A stretch of DNA of 64,000 nucleotides from Methanobrevibacter arboriphilus JCM 13429 = DSM 1125 (GTDB taxonomy: Archaea; Methanobacteriota; Methanobacteria; Methanobacteriales; Methanobacteriaceae). Within the stretch, counting starts at the first letter, position 1. The number at the start of each line of letters is the position of its first letter. Location of the stretch: contig NZ_JXMW01000012.1 of the NCBI RefSeq assembly GCF_002072215.1, positions 47,977 through 111,976 of the forward strand, given 5' to 3'. Shown here piece after piece: positions 41,516-52,947 of this stretch. The notes under the pieces were generated by a model, which was given only the letters and a program-made list of their open reading frames with translations, searched no databases and was not told the origin of the DNA. The translations under genes were made by a program, and so were the position numbers.

Positions 41516-43321
41516 TTACATTTTAATTGGAGCAGCTATACCTAACAAATTTAAACTATTTTTAATTGTTATTCTAGCTTTATCAACTAATAAAAGCCTA
41601 GCTGACTCAATTTCACAACCAATAACTTGTTCTGATTTATAAAACTTATTAAAAGCACTAGCAAGTTCTTGAACATATTGAGCAATTGGATGTACCCTCA
41701 TAATATTAGCTGATTCCTCAATTACAATTGGAAACTTAGCTATTGACCTAATTAAATCCATTTCAATTTCATTTGGAACCCAATTATCCTCAATTTCATC
41801 AAAATCAATATTTAATCGCTCTTCTTTTACATTGAAATGTCCACACTTTTCAAGTAATTTACAGGCACGTGCATGAGCATATTGAATTGAAGCACAGCCT
41901 CTTTCAAAGCTGAGAGCTTCATCCCATTTAAAAATAATATGTTTTTCTGGAGATAATTTTGAAATAAAATACCTTATAGCCCCAATACCTATTTCTTTAG
42001 AAATTTTATTGATTTCATTTTCATCAATATCTGTACGCCGTGATTCCACTTCAATCTTTGCTCTACTCATTGCTTCATTCACCAATTCATCCACAGAAAT
42101 AAATACTCCTCTTCTTGTAGACATTGACCCCTCTGGAAGAGTTATAAACTCATAAAATATAACTTCAGGGGCTTTTTCATTAAGCAAATTTAAAGCTATA
42201 CTAACTTGTTTAATAGCTAACTTATGATCAGAACCTAAAATATCAAGAACTGTATCTCCATGTTCTGATTTCCATTTATGATATGCAAGATCCCTAGTTG
42301 AATAGAGTGATGTTCCATCAGACCTTCTAAGAACAAGTTCTTTTTCTATTCCAAAATCTTCAAGGTTTAAACATAAAACTTCATTTTCTTTTGTATGGCC
42401 GCTAGCTATTAATCCATTGACAACTTTATCAACATCCCCATTTCTAACAAATCGACCTTCCCAGATAAAATCATCATGAACAATGTTTAAACTATTTAAA
42501 GTTTGTTTCACTCCAAGTAGACAGTCATTTACAGTTTTTTCAAAGATTTTATCGAGATCTTTATTCAGTCCTCCTTCATAAGCTTTAATAAGATTATCAA
42601 CCTCTATTTTCTTATCTTCATTAGCATTAATATATTCATTGACTTTAAAATAAAGCTGACCAATTTGGTGATCGATTTTATTATCTAATTTAGTATTCAA
42701 GTTATCTAAATCATTATTTAAGCTATTCATTGATTTTTCATCATTTAAAGTATCGTTATATTTTTTAGAAAGTTCTTCATCAATACTTAAACTTAATTTT
42801 TCCATTCCAAAAACAATCATAGCTATTTGACGGCCCATATCATTAACATAGTATTGAGTATCAACATCATATCCTGCTGTTTTAAGAAGTCTTTTTAAAG
42901 AATCACCGATAATAGCATTTCTAATATGACCTATGTGAAGAGGACCATTAGGATTTGCTGAAGTATGTTCCAAAACAATCTTTTTATCGGTAGATGGAAG
43001 CTTTCCATAATCACCTCCAACAGTTTCAAGTAGCCTTCTTGAGAATGTTTCATAATTAATAAAAAAGTTTATATAAGGGCCTTTAGCTTCTACTTTTTCA
43101 AAAATATCTAAAATTTCAATATTTTCCATAATATTAGAAGTAATATCCATTGGAGACATTTTTAAATCTTTAGCTAATTGAAATGATATAGTAGTAGCTA
43201 AATCTCCCATTTTTGGGTTTGGTGGAAATTCAAGCTTAATATCTTCTGGAATTTGATAATTTAATTTTTTAAGAGCATTCTTTAAAGAGTTTAATGCATT
43301 ATTTTTAATTTCAAAGTACAT
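41516..43321 (-). CDS. argS: Arginyl-tRNA synthetase
   Basis: The 601-residue class I synthetase has [20 protein letters not shown] with the HIGH signature (about 117-136), a KMSKS-region variant [10 protein letters not shown] (about 403-412), an N-terminal Add1 domain (about 1-90) and a C-terminal DALR anticodon-binding domain (about 480-601). An Asn/Asp/Leu-rich insertion (about 185-240) follows the catalytic N-half. It charges tRNA-Arg. ATG follows GGTGAAGAT. Confidence 0.97.
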   Translation of the reverse strand: MYFEIKNNALNSLKNALKKLNYQIPEDIKLEFPPNPKMGDLATTISFQLAKDLKMSPMDITSNIMENIEILDIFEKVEAKGPYINFFINYETFSRRLLETVGGDYGKLPSTDKKIVLEHTSANPNGPLHIGHIRNAIIGDSLKRLLKTAGYDVDTQYYVNDMGRQIAMIVFGMEKLSLSIDEELSKKYNDTLNDEKSMNSLNNDLDNLNTKLDNKIDHQIGQLYFKVNEYINANEDKKIEVDNLIKAYEGGLNKDLDKIFEKTVNDCLLGVKQTLNSLNIVHDDFIWEGRFVRNGDVDKVVNGLIASGHTKENEVLCLNLEDFGIEKELVLRRSDGTSLYSTRDLAYHKWKSEHGDTVLDILGSDHKLAIKQVSIALNLLNEKAPEVIFYEFITLPEGSMSTRRGVFISVDELVNEAMSRAKIEVESRRTDIDENEINKISKEIGIGAIRYFISKLSPEKHIIFKWDEALSFERGCASIQYAHARACKLLEKCGHFNVKEERLNIDFDEIEDNWVPNEIEMDLIRSIAKFPIVIEESANIMRVHPIAQYVQELASAFNKFYKSEQVIGCEIESARLLLVDKARITIKNSLNLLGIAAPIKM

Positions 43322-43812
43322 ATCTTCACCGTGTAAAATAATAATAAAAATAGAGTGTAAAATAATAAAGTATATGATAATAAAGTATATGATAATAAAA
43401 TATATAATAATAATGTATATAATTAATATTAAATTAATGTTATGATGAAAATTAGTAAGAATATCTATTAAATAAGGATATCTTAAATAAAAAAAATATT
43501 TAAAGAAGTATTTAATAAGAAATATCTTAAATAAAAAGACTATTTAATTAAATAATCTTAACCAGGCCCATATAGTTAAAAACTATTTAGACAATTATTA
43601 TAATAATCATTAAAAATTATAATAATCCTAAAATTTAATAATACTAGAATTTAATAATTAGAAAATTTAATATTCATTAGATTAATAATTAATTATAAAA
43701 TAATAATTAAAATAATAAATAATTGAGTTATAATTCTAATAATAAAACAACTAAATAATTACATAACTTAAACTATTGCTTAATACTAATTATTAGCTAA
43801 AATTTAACTAAA
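43322..43812. repeat. Spacer with 15-bp near-tandem repeats
   Basis: Between argS and the signal peptidase gene, about 43361-43420 contains three near-copies of AATAAAGTATATGAT. A 6-bp hairpin ATAGTTAAAAACTAT is at 43575-43589. Otherwise the 491-bp spacer is AT-rich with no gene. Confidence 0.5.
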
Positions 43813-44235
43813 TCATAGACCTTTAAGCCATATCGTTATATAGCCAATTTTAGGAATTATAAACGGCTGTTCTCCAATCTTTACTACTCGTTCAGTTATC
43901 TGAGATGGCGAGACGAGGTAAGGGTCTGGAACATTATTATTATCTCCTTTTATTACATAATATTTGCTGCCATTAACATATGTTTCATTTATAATTCTAT
44001 GAATAACTGGATTTGGGAACCATTTAGCATTATATACAACTATATCCCCCACTTCTGCATTGTTTGGGTCAAATTCATGTAATCCAATGAAATCAGCTTT
44101 TTCAACTACCACAATGTCTCCTCTGAAAAAAACAGGCTCCATACTCCCCGAAACAACTACATTCATATGTTGAGCAATTAATAAACCAACAATAATTATT
44201 AATGCATAAACAGCTATCTCTTTTTTTGTTGACAT
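43813..44235 (-). CDS. Archaeal signal peptidase I
   Basis: The 140-residue protein has an N-terminal membrane helix (about 6-25), the catalytic serine in [23 protein letters not shown] (about 27-49), [21 protein letters not shown] with the histidine that replaces lysine in the archaeal/ER type, and [14 protein letters not shown]. It cleaves signal peptides of exported proteins at the outer membrane face. It lacks a second C-terminal helix, as in short archaeal forms. It is monocistronic. Confidence 0.95.
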   Translation of the reverse strand: MSTKKEIAVYALIIIVGLLIAQHMNVVVSGSMEPVFFRGDIVVVEKADFIGLHEFDPNNAEVGDIVVYNAKWFPNPVIHRIINETYVNGSKYYVIKGDNNNVPDPYLVSPSQITERVVKIGEQPFIIPKIGYITIWLKGL

Positions 44236-44526
44236 TAAAGCACCATAATTTTAATTTAATAAAATGAAATTTTTTATACTAACAATAAATATTGACTTCA
44301 TGTTATATAAACAATTTACTAATTTCAGTTATAATATGAAAAATATATAAAAAAGAAAATAAGAACTAAAATAAAATAAAGAACAAAAATAAATTATAAA
44401 TAAAAAGTTTGAATTAATAATTCATATTTATAATTCATATTTTATAATTTATAATTTATATTAATAATTTATATCGATAATTCATATTAATAATAAATAA
44501 TCAATAAATTAATTAATATTGTAATT

Positions 44527-46182
44527 CTATCTTAAAATAGCACCTTTATCAGCAGAGCTAACAGATTTTTGATATATATTTAACCAACCTTTAATTTTTC
44601 TTTTTGGAAGGTTTGAATTGGCTATTCTTTCTTTAATTTCATCATCTGATAAATCTACATTAATCTTCCTATTTTTAATATCTATTTCGATTATATCTCC
44701 ATCGATTAATCCACCAATAGGTCCATCACCCATAGCTTCTGGAGAAACATGACCTACACAAGGTCCACGAGTTCCTCCTGAAAACCTACCATCAGTAATA
44801 AGAGCAACATTCTTTATTCCAAGGCCCATTATAGCAGAAGTTGGATTAAGCATTTCTCTCATTCCAGGACCACCTTTAGGACCTTCACAACGTATAACAA
44901 CAATATCCCCCTCAACAATCTTCCCATTGAAAATTGCTTCAACTGATTCTTCTTCACTATTGAAAACCTTTGCAGGACCTTTATGATACATCATATCATC
45001 TTCAACAGCAGCTTGTTTTATAACTGAACCATTAGGAGCTAAATTACCCTTTAAAATAGCTATTCCTCCTTCATCATGAACAGGATTTTCAATTGGCCTT
45101 ATTACATCAGTATTTTTAACTTCAATATTTTCAATATTTTCTTTTATAGTTTTACCATTACAAGTAATTGAATCAGTATATATTTTGCTTTCAATAGTTT
45201 TTAAAACACTAGGAATTCCTCCTGCTTCATGAAGATCTAACATTGTATCTTTACCAGCAGGACTCATAGAAGCAATATGGGGAACAAGCTTACTTACTTT
45301 ATCAAATAATTCAAGATCAACTTGAATACCTCTATCTTCAAATTCACTGGCTATTGCAGGAATATGTAAAGCAGTATTACTTGATCCACCTAAAGCCATA
45401 TCAATAGCTAAGGCATTTTCAAAAGATTTCTGCGTAACAATCTTAGAAGGAGTTAAATTTTCATTTATCATCCCAACAATACGATTACCAGAATTTTTAG
45501 CTATTTTTAACTTATTTTCATCAACTGCAAGAGTTGTAGCACACATAGGTAGACTCATACCTAGAGTTTCAGTTACACAAGCCATAGTATTTGCAGTGAA
45601 TAGTCCTGAACAAGAACCAGCACCAGGACAGGCACTACACTCAAGTTCATAAAGTTCATCTTCACTCATTTCACCATTAGATACTTCTCCAACAGCTTCA
45701 TAAACAGTGATTAAGTCTGCATTTTCTCCTTTAAATTCTCCTGGAACCATAGGTCCCCCTGTAACAACAATAGAAGGAATATTTAATCTTAAAGCAGCCA
45801 TTAACATTCCAGGGACAACTTTATCACAACTTGGAATAAGAACAAGCCCATCAAGACTATGGCCCATAGCTACACTTTCAACAGTATTAGCTACTATTTC
45901 ACGAGAAGGAAGAGAATATTTCATTCCTTCATGATTCATAGCTATTCCATCACAAATAGCCATTGTATTAAATTCAAAAGGAACACCACCAGCATCAATA
46001 ATTCCCTTTTTTACTTCTTCAACTAATTCTTTTAAGTGAATATGACCTGGAACAATATCAGTGAAACTATTGGCTATTCCAATAAATGGTTTTTCAAAAT
46101 CATCATCTTTAAGGCCACAAGCTCGAAGAAGAGATCTATGTGGGGCTCTTTCAATTCCTTTTTTTATACTATCGCTTTTCAT
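44527..46182 (-). CDS. ilvD: Dihydroxy-acid dehydratase
   Basis: The 551-residue IlvD/Edd-family enzyme has [20 protein letters not shown] (about 112-131), the Fe-S cysteine block [19 protein letters not shown] (about 182-200), [14 protein letters not shown] and [18 protein letters not shown] (about 467-484). It dehydrates dihydroxy acids to 2-oxo acids in Val/Ile synthesis. GTGGTTAG precedes the ATG. It is oxygen-sensitive, as expected for an anaerobe. Confidence 0.98.
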   Translation of the reverse strand: MKSDSIKKGIERAPHRSLLRACGLKDDDFEKPFIGIANSFTDIVPGHIHLKELVEEVKKGIIDAGGVPFEFNTMAICDGIAMNHEGMKYSLPSREIVANTVESVAMGHSLDGLVLIPSCDKVVPGMLMAALRLNIPSIVVTGGPMVPGEFKGENADLITVYEAVGEVSNGEMSEDELYELECSACPGAGSCSGLFTANTMACVTETLGMSLPMCATTLAVDENKLKIAKNSGNRIVGMINENLTPSKIVTQKSFENALAIDMALGGSSNTALHIPAIASEFEDRGIQVDLELFDKVSKLVPHIASMSPAGKDTMLDLHEAGGIPSVLKTIESKIYTDSITCNGKTIKENIENIEVKNTDVIRPIENPVHDEGGIAILKGNLAPNGSVIKQAAVEDDMMYHKGPAKVFNSEEESVEAIFNGKIVEGDIVVIRCEGPKGGPGMREMLNPTSAIMGLGIKNVALITDGRFSGGTRGPCVGHVSPEAMGDGPIGGLIDGDIIEIDIKNRKINVDLSDDEIKERIANSNLPKRKIKGWLNIYQKSVSSADKGAILR

Positions 46183-46620
46183 CTAACCACATTGAATATA
46201 AATTATTAAAATTTTTAAATTTTTTATAAAATTTATTATAATGAAATTTAATATAAAATTTAATATAAAATTTAATATGAGATTTAATATGTATTATATA
46301 TAATTTTTATGATAAATAGATTTTTTAATATTATAAATATTTTTTAATAGAATAAATAAAATGAATATAAAAATAACTAAAACAAATATAAATAGCTAAA
46401 AGAATAACTAAAAGAACTATAAAATAAAAGAAGTATAAATATTTAAAAAAAATATAAACAACTAAAAAAGAGTGAATAATTAAAAAAACAATGATAAAAA
46501 CAATTATACTAATAATAAATATAAATGATTATAAGTATGAAATAAGTAGAATAATTATAAAAATAATAAAAATATAGCTAAAAAATTAAATATAATGTTA
46601 ATAAAAAACTAATAAAAAAA
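46183..46620. other. 438-bp AT-rich spacer, nothing recognised
   Basis: Between the cupin gene and ilvD there is simple AT-rich sequence with repeated AAATTTAATATAAAATTTAAT (46240-46290, as a tandem) and AATAACTAAAA words. No gene or hairpin is supported. Confidence 0.45.
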
Positions 46621-46947
46621 TTATTTTTCTGATTTTATCATCGTTAAAACCATTTTAAATGGTTCATTTGCAAATAAAGCATGAGGTTCATTTGCAGGCA
46701 TTATAATAAGTTCACCTTTTTTAACAATGTTTTTATTTCCAGAAATTGTTATCTCAGCGACACCATCTACAATTTGAACCATTGCATCAAAAGGAGCACT
46801 ATGCTCACTTAATCCTTGTCCTTTATCAAAAGCAAAAATTGTTACAGTCCCAACTTCTTTTTTGATAATTTCACGACTTACAACAGATTCATCTTGATAT
46901 TCTGCTAAGCTATCTATCTTAACCGGCTTACTTTTTATGTCTTCCAT
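46621..46947 (-). CDS. Small single-domain cupin protein
   Basis: The 108-residue protein has the two cupin motifs: GLSEHSAPFDAMVQIVDG (about 59-76) and KKGELIIMPANEPHALFANEP (about 85-105), giving a His/Glu-type metal site with HSAPFD replacing the usual HxH. Small cupins of this type are common in anaerobes next to hydroxylamine reductase or redox genes. It lies 160 bp downstream of hcp on the same strand. GAGGTGTTAAATT precedes the ATG. Its ligand is unknown. Confidence 0.85.
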   Translation of the reverse strand: MEDIKSKPVKIDSLAEYQDESVVSREIIKKEVGTVTIFAFDKGQGLSEHSAPFDAMVQIVDGVAEITISGNKNIVKKGELIIMPANEPHALFANEPFKMVLTMIKSEK

Positions 46948-47106
46948 AATTTAACACCTCAAAAATATAAAAAATATAAGAATTATTAGTTTATAATATT
47001 AAGAATTATTGTTTATGAGTTATTGTTTATATGATATTTAATTCTAACTAAATTTATACATTGAATATATTTATACATTGAATATAAATATCATTAAACT
47101 ACTTAA

Positions 47107-48414
47107 TTAACCTAATATTCTTTTAATATCTTCTTCTGGATCTCCAATTGGTGTTAAATTGTAATTGTTAACTAAGAAATCAGCTATATCATCATTTACC
47201 CATGCAGGTAAAATTGGACCTAAAAGCATGTCTTTTTTATTTAAGTATAGTAAACTCCAGAATATAGCTACTGCCTTTTGTTCCATCCAACTTAAGACAA
47301 TTGTTAAAGGAAGATCATTTAATTCTAAGCCAAACAAGTCAGATAGCGCAAGAGCTACATCAACAGCTACAATAGCATCATTACATTGTCCAACGTCTAT
47401 AATACGTGGAACACCTTCAATATCACCAAGATCTAAGTCATTAAACCTATATTTACCACATGCAAGAGTTAATACTACAGTATCTTCTGGTAGTTTTTCT
47501 ACAAACTCTCTGTAGTATCTAGCTTGTGGAAGCGGGCTGTCACATCCTCCTACTAAGAAGAATCTTCTAATTTTTCCAGCTTCAACAAGTTCCTTAATTT
47601 TATCAGCTAATGAAAGAATAGTTGATACACCAAATCCAGTAGTTACAGTTGGTTTATTTTCTTCTTCTTCAAGATCTCCAAGTTCAAGAGCTTTATTAAT
47701 AATTGGAGTAAAGTCATAGTTTTCAATTTGCATAATTCCAGGTAATTTAGCTACACCACTAGTGAAAATACGATCACTATAATCATCTTTTGGTAGTAAA
47801 ACACAATTAGAAGTAGCTAAAATAGCTACATTATACTTTGAAAAGGTTTTCTTTTGATCAAACCATGGTCCTCCAAGTTGACCAGCTAAATGTTCATATT
47901 TTTTAAGTTCTGGATATCCATGTGCTGGAAGCATTTCACTATGAGTATAAACATTGATTCCAGTTCCTTCAGTCTGTTTTAAAAGTTCCTCAATAGCTTT
48001 CATGTCATGTCCAGTGACTAAAATACCAGGTCCTTTTTTAGATCCAACTTCAACAACTTGTGGTTCTGGTTCTCCATAAGTTTCAATATGAGCTTTTTTA
48101 AGCAACCTCATTACTTTTATATTAGCTTCACCAGCATCAAGACCTAATTTAATTAAATCTTCAACATCAAAGTTTACATTGGTAAGAGTACTATACATTC
48201 CTTTAGTTAAAAATTCATCAATACTCTCATCTTTATATCCTAATTCATTTGCTTGATAATTATATGCACTGATTCCTTTTATGGAAAAAATAAGATTGTC
48301 TTGTAGCCTAGCTACTGTTGGAACTTTTCCACAAACTCCTCTTACATCACAACCAGTTCCTTTGGCTGTTTGAGAACATTGGTAACAAAACATGTCAAGT
48401 GGTTTATATGCCAT
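47107..48414 (-). CDS. hcp: Hybrid-cluster protein (hydroxylamine reductase), short class
   Basis: The 435-residue protein has the N-terminal cluster motif [19 protein letters not shown] (C-x2-C-x7-C-x5-C), [23 protein letters not shown] and [10 protein letters not shown] with GQCNDAI (hybrid cluster ligands). It is about 100 residues shorter than E. coli Hcp because the helical insertion after the N-terminus is missing, the form typical of methanogens and thermophiles. Hcp acts on NO or hydroxylamine in nitrosative stress. A perfect AAGGAGG ribosome-binding site precedes the ATG. An upstream 8-bp dyad may control it. Confidence 0.95.
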   Translation of the reverse strand: MAYKPLDMFCYQCSQTAKGTGCDVRGVCGKVPTVARLQDNLIFSIKGISAYNYQANELGYKDESIDEFLTKGMYSTLTNVNFDVEDLIKLGLDAGEANIKVMRLLKKAHIETYGEPEPQVVEVGSKKGPGILVTGHDMKAIEELLKQTEGTGINVYTHSEMLPAHGYPELKKYEHLAGQLGGPWFDQKKTFSKYNVAILATSNCVLLPKDDYSDRIFTSGVAKLPGIMQIENYDFTPIINKALELGDLEEEENKPTVTTGFGVSTILSLADKIKELVEAGKIRRFFLVGGCDSPLPQARYYREFVEKLPEDTVVLTLACGKYRFNDLDLGDIEGVPRIIDVGQCNDAIVAVDVALALSDLFGLELNDLPLTIVLSWMEQKAVAIFWSLLYLNKKDMLLGPILPAWVNDDIADFLVNNYNLTPIGDPEEDIKRILG

Positions 48415-48798
48415 AATTTTTCCTCCTTAAAAATTTAAGCTTTTGCTTCAATTTCACAATTTAATTTTTAATTTTTCTAGCTTATTAAGCTGGGATTCAT
48501 GTAAATTAGTGTTTAAATTTCTGAAATTGAGTATAATTTAATTTTTTATAAAAAATAGCATTTTTAACCTAATAAATTAGATATTTTATATATTTTAGAT
48601 AGTTTATATATTTAAATTATATAACTAAGATTATATAACTAAAATTATATATTTAAAACTACATATCTAAAATTATATAAAATTTAGATATCTAAAATAT
48701 TATTTATTTTTTAAATACTATTTTGAATTTTAACAGTCTCGTGTTTTTACTGAAATTTATCCCTACTACTAATATTGTTTAAAATTCTATATATAATT

Positions 48799-48830
48799 TT
48801 TGTAACTTTTTATGGGTAAAATGTTACAAA
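48799..48830. promoter_or_regulatory. 8-bp dyad TTTGTAAC-N16-GTTACAAA upstream of hcp
   Basis: Perfect inverted arms lie at 48799-48806 and 48823-48830, in the 754-bp spacer between hcp and the TrmB-type gene. They are about 385-415 bases from the hcp ATG, which is far for an operator unless the leader is long. A TACAAATGTTACA word recurs at 49041-49053. The rest of the spacer shows repeated TATATAACTAAAATT words and no gene. Confidence 0.35.
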
Positions 48831-49048
48831 TTAATAACAAATATTAAAGCAGGTGAAGTTTTTAATTTAAATCATGAATTAGTTTAAACTAAAATTTTAG
48901 CTTATATTTTAATTAAACTAGTTAAAAATAATAATTATAGTCTAAAAAAGCTGATAAACTATATATTCAAAATTTAATATAATTTATCCATTATTTTATA
49001 TTAATTAAGAAGATTTTATTCCCTAGAAAAAATTGTTTTTTACAAATG

Positions 49049-49068
49049 TTACAGTTGAAACCTATGTC
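49049..49068 (+). promoter_or_regulatory. Motif TTACAGTTGAAACCTATGTC
   Basis: This site lies 100 bases beyond the stop of the TrmB-type gene. It resembles the sites at 50374-50393 and, with C for G at position six, those at the right end of the window (TTACACTTGAAATGTATGT). Function is unknown; a regulator-binding site is one possibility. Confidence 0.35.
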
Positions 49069-49168
49069 TAATTAGCTTAATTTTTTAAAGTTTGTAATAT
49101 AAAAAAAGATATAAAAAAGATATTTTTAGATAAAAAGATAAAAAAGATATTTCTAATAGGAAATATTA

Positions 49169-49948
49169 TTAATTCTTTTTCATTTTTTTATTTAATATAT
49201 TAAAAAAGCGATCATCATAATTTTTAGCTATATCCTCATATTGATTCCATACTCCAATAGCAGAGCTGGATACAACATTCTTCTTTTTACCAGAAAATTT
49301 AGAAAAAATATGAATCATCTCAATACCATCCCTAATAATTAATTTAACAAAAGGAATATCTGCTTTTAAAATATTAACACCACAATCCTCAAATTCAGCT
49401 AAAACATCGATTTTTTTATCATCAATATAACAGTACTCAGCAGCTAAAATGTTTATTTCAATTCCTTTTTTTAAAAGATTTTTGAATTTATCTTTTAAAA
49501 ATTTTGACTCTCCTTCAAATAAAAAGCCCATACGGATAGAAACTGTAGATTTAGCTCTTGAAATAATCTCAAGTTCTTTTTTAATAATTCTATCAGTACC
49601 ATGAATTAGCCAAATTGGTGCTGGTATTTTAGAAAGTTGGCTCTCATAAGCATAGTTAAGATTCATTTCAGTTTCTTCAAGTTCATCTAATAATTTTTGT
49701 TTATATCTACGAAAAACATCGGAAGGGGGTACAATATGATATTTTAATGGCCTTCCTCGTTCAATTTCAATAAATCCTTTATTTGATAATGATTTTAGCA
49801 CATCATAAATTTTGGTTCTTGGAACATTAGAATTAAGGCTAATTTCAGTTGCTGTTCCAGAAATCATATAAGTCATTGATAAATATACCATAGATTCATA
49901 AGTAGATAAACCAAACATTTTAAGTGAACCAATAGTTTTATTTTTCAT
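49169..49948 (-). CDS. TrmB-family transcription regulator
   Basis: The 259-residue protein has an N-terminal winged helix (about 1-75: LKMFGLSTYESMVYLSM, ISGTATEISLNSNVPRTKIYDVLKSL, GFIEIERGRPLKYHIVPPSDV), a coiled-coil linker (about 80-105) and a C-terminal TrmB/PLD-like effector domain (about 115-255). TrmB proteins often sense sugars, but the sugar-binding half here is short, so the effector is open. It sits alone, with long empty spacers on both sides that contain similar motifs. Confidence 0.9.
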   Translation of the reverse strand: MKNKTIGSLKMFGLSTYESMVYLSMTYMISGTATEISLNSNVPRTKIYDVLKSLSNKGFIEIERGRPLKYHIVPPSDVFRRYKQKLLDELEETEMNLNYAYESQLSKIPAPIWLIHGTDRIIKKELEIISRAKSTVSIRMGFLFEGESKFLKDKFKNLLKKGIEINILAAEYCYIDDKKIDVLAEFEDCGVNILKADIPFVKLIIRDGIEMIHIFSKFSGKKKNVVSSSAIGVWNQYEDIAKNYDDRFFNILNKKMKKN

Positions 49949-50918
49949 ACTATCCCTTAAACAAGTTTATAATATTCCTACCTGTTATTTATTTTCATTA
50001 TTTGTTATTTATTGATATTTTATTATTTTAAATCATTTATCTGATAAATTACAATTAAAAATTAATTATTTCAAAAATTATAATTATTTATAAATAAATA
50101 TTTAATAATTGGAATAAATAAAAATATTATATAACAACATTATATAATATTACTAATTTAATAGTTAATAATTTTTTATATAGTCATGTTTTTTATAATC
50201 TGTATCATTTTTATAATTATATTATTGTATAATAATCTTTTATAATCAATATTCGTATAATTATATTTTATATAATAATTTGGTATAGTCAATTTTAATA
50301 GAATATATACTATTTTTAATTACATTTCAACTATTAAAATCTAAAAAATTAATTATATATCTTTAAGAATATTTTACAGTTGCAATATATGTTAATTAAT
50401 AATATCATGAAGAAGTGAAAACCCTATTTAAAAATTCTATTTTTTAAATATTTTTAATTTATTTATATTAATTATGTGTAATCTAATTATGTATAATCTA
50501 ATATATAATCTAAAATTAATCTAAAATTACTATTAATTATAGAAAATTTAATTATAATTAATATAGAAAATGAAAAAGTATTATTATCTACTAAAAAGTT
50601 TTATTATATACTAAAAAATTTTATTATCTACTTTTATATGACAATGAAATATTAATATGAATAAAAATATTAAATATGAATATATCGAAAATATGAAAAA
50701 TAGTTGAAATAAAAGTAAATATAGTTTATATAAAATAAAATATAAATTTATAATTTTATTTAAAAACTATATATTAGTTTTTATAAAAATTATTTATCAG
50801 TTTTTATTATAACAATTTATTTTATAAAAGCTATTTATTATTATAAAAACTATTTATAAGTATATTATTTAGTTTATTATTAAAGTTTTCCCAATAATAT
50901 CATTAATTAGGTGATTTA
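49949..50918. other. 970-bp divergent spacer without a gene
   Basis: This is the longest gene-free stretch between genes in the window. It contains many TATATAAT-like words and two candidate regulatory sites (50319-50335 inverted, 50374-50393 direct). No ORF with coding character, no stable hairpin and no GC island is present. thrS is preceded by AGGTGATTTA. Confidence 0.45.
50374..50393 (+). promoter_or_regulatory. Motif TTACAGTTGCAATATATGTT
   Basis: About 430 bases upstream of the TrmB-type gene. Its first nine bases (TTACAGTTG) are identical to those of the site at 49049, and it is similar to CACTTGAAAT sites at the right end. An inverted related word (ATTACATTTCAACTATT) lies at 50319-50335. 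Function unknown. Confidence 0.35.
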
Positions 50919-52757
50919 ATGCGAGTATTACTAATACACTCTGATTATTTAAAGTATAAAACAAAAAATAAGACTCCAATAGCTGAAGAAATAGAAAAAG
51001 ATAAAGAAGAAGGTGTTTTTAACGAAGCTTTAGTTGTATTTACAGCTGTTGAAAAAGTAGATGAGAAAAACCCAGCAGGAGTTGTGAATAATTTAATAAA
51101 CGAGATAAAATCAACTAATGATCAGATTAATGCAGAAAGAATAGTTTTATATCCTTATGCCCATCTATCATCTTCACTCAGTTCTCCAAAAATAGCTATT
51201 GAAATATTAAAAATGGCAGAAAAAGAATTATCTGTCCGTGGGTTTGAAGTTTCAAGAGTTCCATTTGGATGGTATAAATCCTTTGAAATATCATGTAAAG
51301 GTCATCCATTATCAGAACTTTCAAGATCTATAGATGCTGTTGATATTTCAGCTGATGGAATTGGTGAAGAAGAATCAGAACCTTCTAAATTTTATATATT
51401 AGAAGATAGTATCTTAGAAGACGCTGAAAAATATAAATACGAAAAAAAGTCTGATTTAGAAAAATTAGCTAAGTATGAGCTTGGAACTGGTAAAAGTAAA
51501 GATACTGAACCTCCACATGTTAGATTAATGAAAGAAAAAGAATTAGCTGATTATGAAAGTGCAGCTGATGTTGGACATTTAAAATGGTATCCTAAAGGAA
51601 GGATTATCAGAGATTTATTATCTGATTATGTATATGATCTTGTAGTAGAAAGAGGTGCGATGCCTATTGAAACTCCAGTAATGTATGATTTAGCTAATGA
51701 TGCAATAAGAGAACATGCAGAGAAATTTGGAGAAAGACAATATAAAATCCATACTAAGAAAGAATTAATGTTAAGATTTGCATGTTGTTTCGGAGCATTT
51801 AGAGTTTTAGCTGATTCATTTTTAACTTGGAAAAACTTACCAGCAAGAGTATATGAGCTATCCACTTATAGTTTTAGATTTGAAAAGAGAGGAGAAGTAG
51901 TAGGTTTAAAAAGGCTTAGAGGATTCACAATGCCTGATATGCATTCAATATGTGCTGATATGAGTCAATCATTAATAGAATTTGAAAATCAGGTTGATAT
52001 GTGTATCCAGACTGGAAAAGATTTTGAAGTGAATTATGAAGTAATTTTTAGAGCTACAAAAGATTTTTATGAAGAAAATCAAGATTGGATGTATGAAACT
52101 GCTAAAAAACTTAATAAACCAGTTATATTAGAGATATTACCAGAAAGAAAGCATTATTGGGTTTGTAAAATGGATTTTGCAGCTATGGACTATCTTGGTA
52201 GACCTATTGAAAATCCTACAGTCCAAATCGATGTTGAAAGTGGGAAAAGGTTTGATATTAGCTATTTAAATGAAAATGAAAAAGAAGACTATCCTATTAT
52301 TCTTCATTGCAGTCCTACTGGAAGTATTGAAAGAGTTATATGTAGTTTACTTGAAAAAACAGCTATTGAAATAAATGAAAAGCCTCCAATGTTACCAATA
52401 TGGTTATCACCAATTCAAGTTAGAGTGATACCTGTTGGAGAAAAGCATTTAGAGTATGCTAATCAAGTTGCTGATGAGATAGCATTTAATAACATTAGAG
52501 TAGATGTTGATGATAGGGATGAACGTGTTGGAAAGAAAATAAGAAATGCAGCTACTGATTGGGTTCCATATACAATTGTTATTGGTGATAAAGAAATAGA
52601 AACAAATGTTTTCAATGTGACTATTCGAGAAACAAAAAACAAATGTGATATGGAGCTTGATGAAGTTATTTATCAAATTTTATCTAAGACAATGGAAAAA
52701 CCTTTCAGAAAGTTACCTATTCCAAGAAACTTATCTGAAAGAATCAACTTTAAATAG
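50919..52757 (+). CDS. thrS: Threonyl-tRNA synthetase, archaeal type
   Basis: The 612-residue class II synthetase has the archaea-specific N-terminal editing domain ([16 protein letters not shown], about 1-140) related to D-aminoacyl-tRNA deacylase, class II motifs in the middle ([53 protein letters not shown]), and a C-terminal anticodon-binding domain (about 485-600, [18 protein letters not shown]). It charges tRNA-Thr and hydrolyses Ser-tRNA-Thr. AGGTGATTTA precedes the ATG. Confidence 0.98.
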   Translation: MRVLLIHSDYLKYKTKNKTPIAEEIEKDKEEGVFNEALVVFTAVEKVDEKNPAGVVNNLINEIKSTNDQINAERIVLYPYAHLSSSLSSPKIAIEILKMAEKELSVRGFEVSRVPFGWYKSFEISCKGHPLSELSRSIDAVDISADGIGEEESEPSKFYILEDSILEDAEKYKYEKKSDLEKLAKYELGTGKSKDTEPPHVRLMKEKELADYESAADVGHLKWYPKGRIIRDLLSDYVYDLVVERGAMPIETPVMYDLANDAIREHAEKFGERQYKIHTKKELMLRFACCFGAFRVLADSFLTWKNLPARVYELSTYSFRFEKRGEVVGLKRLRGFTMPDMHSICADMSQSLIEFENQVDMCIQTGKDFEVNYEVIFRATKDFYEENQDWMYETAKKLNKPVILEILPERKHYWVCKMDFAAMDYLGRPIENPTVQIDVESGKRFDISYLNENEKEDYPIILHCSPTGSIERVICSLLEKTAIEINEKPPMLPIWLSPIQVRVIPVGEKHLEYANQVADEIAFNNIRVDVDDRDERVGKKIRNAATDWVPYTIVIGDKEIETNVFNVTIRETKNKCDMELDEVIYQILSKTMEKPFRKLPIPRNLSERINFK

Positions 52758-52947
52758 AATGTGTTTAAATAGAATTTGTTTATCAGTATAACTATTAATC
52801 ATTCTATTTTTATTAAATTTAGAAAATATTTTATAGGAAATTGTTTATAGGAAATATTATATTGATTAAAAACAAATATTTAATATATAAAAATTAAACT
52901 TATTTAAAATTTATTTAAAATTTACTTAAAATTTTGGAGACATATTA

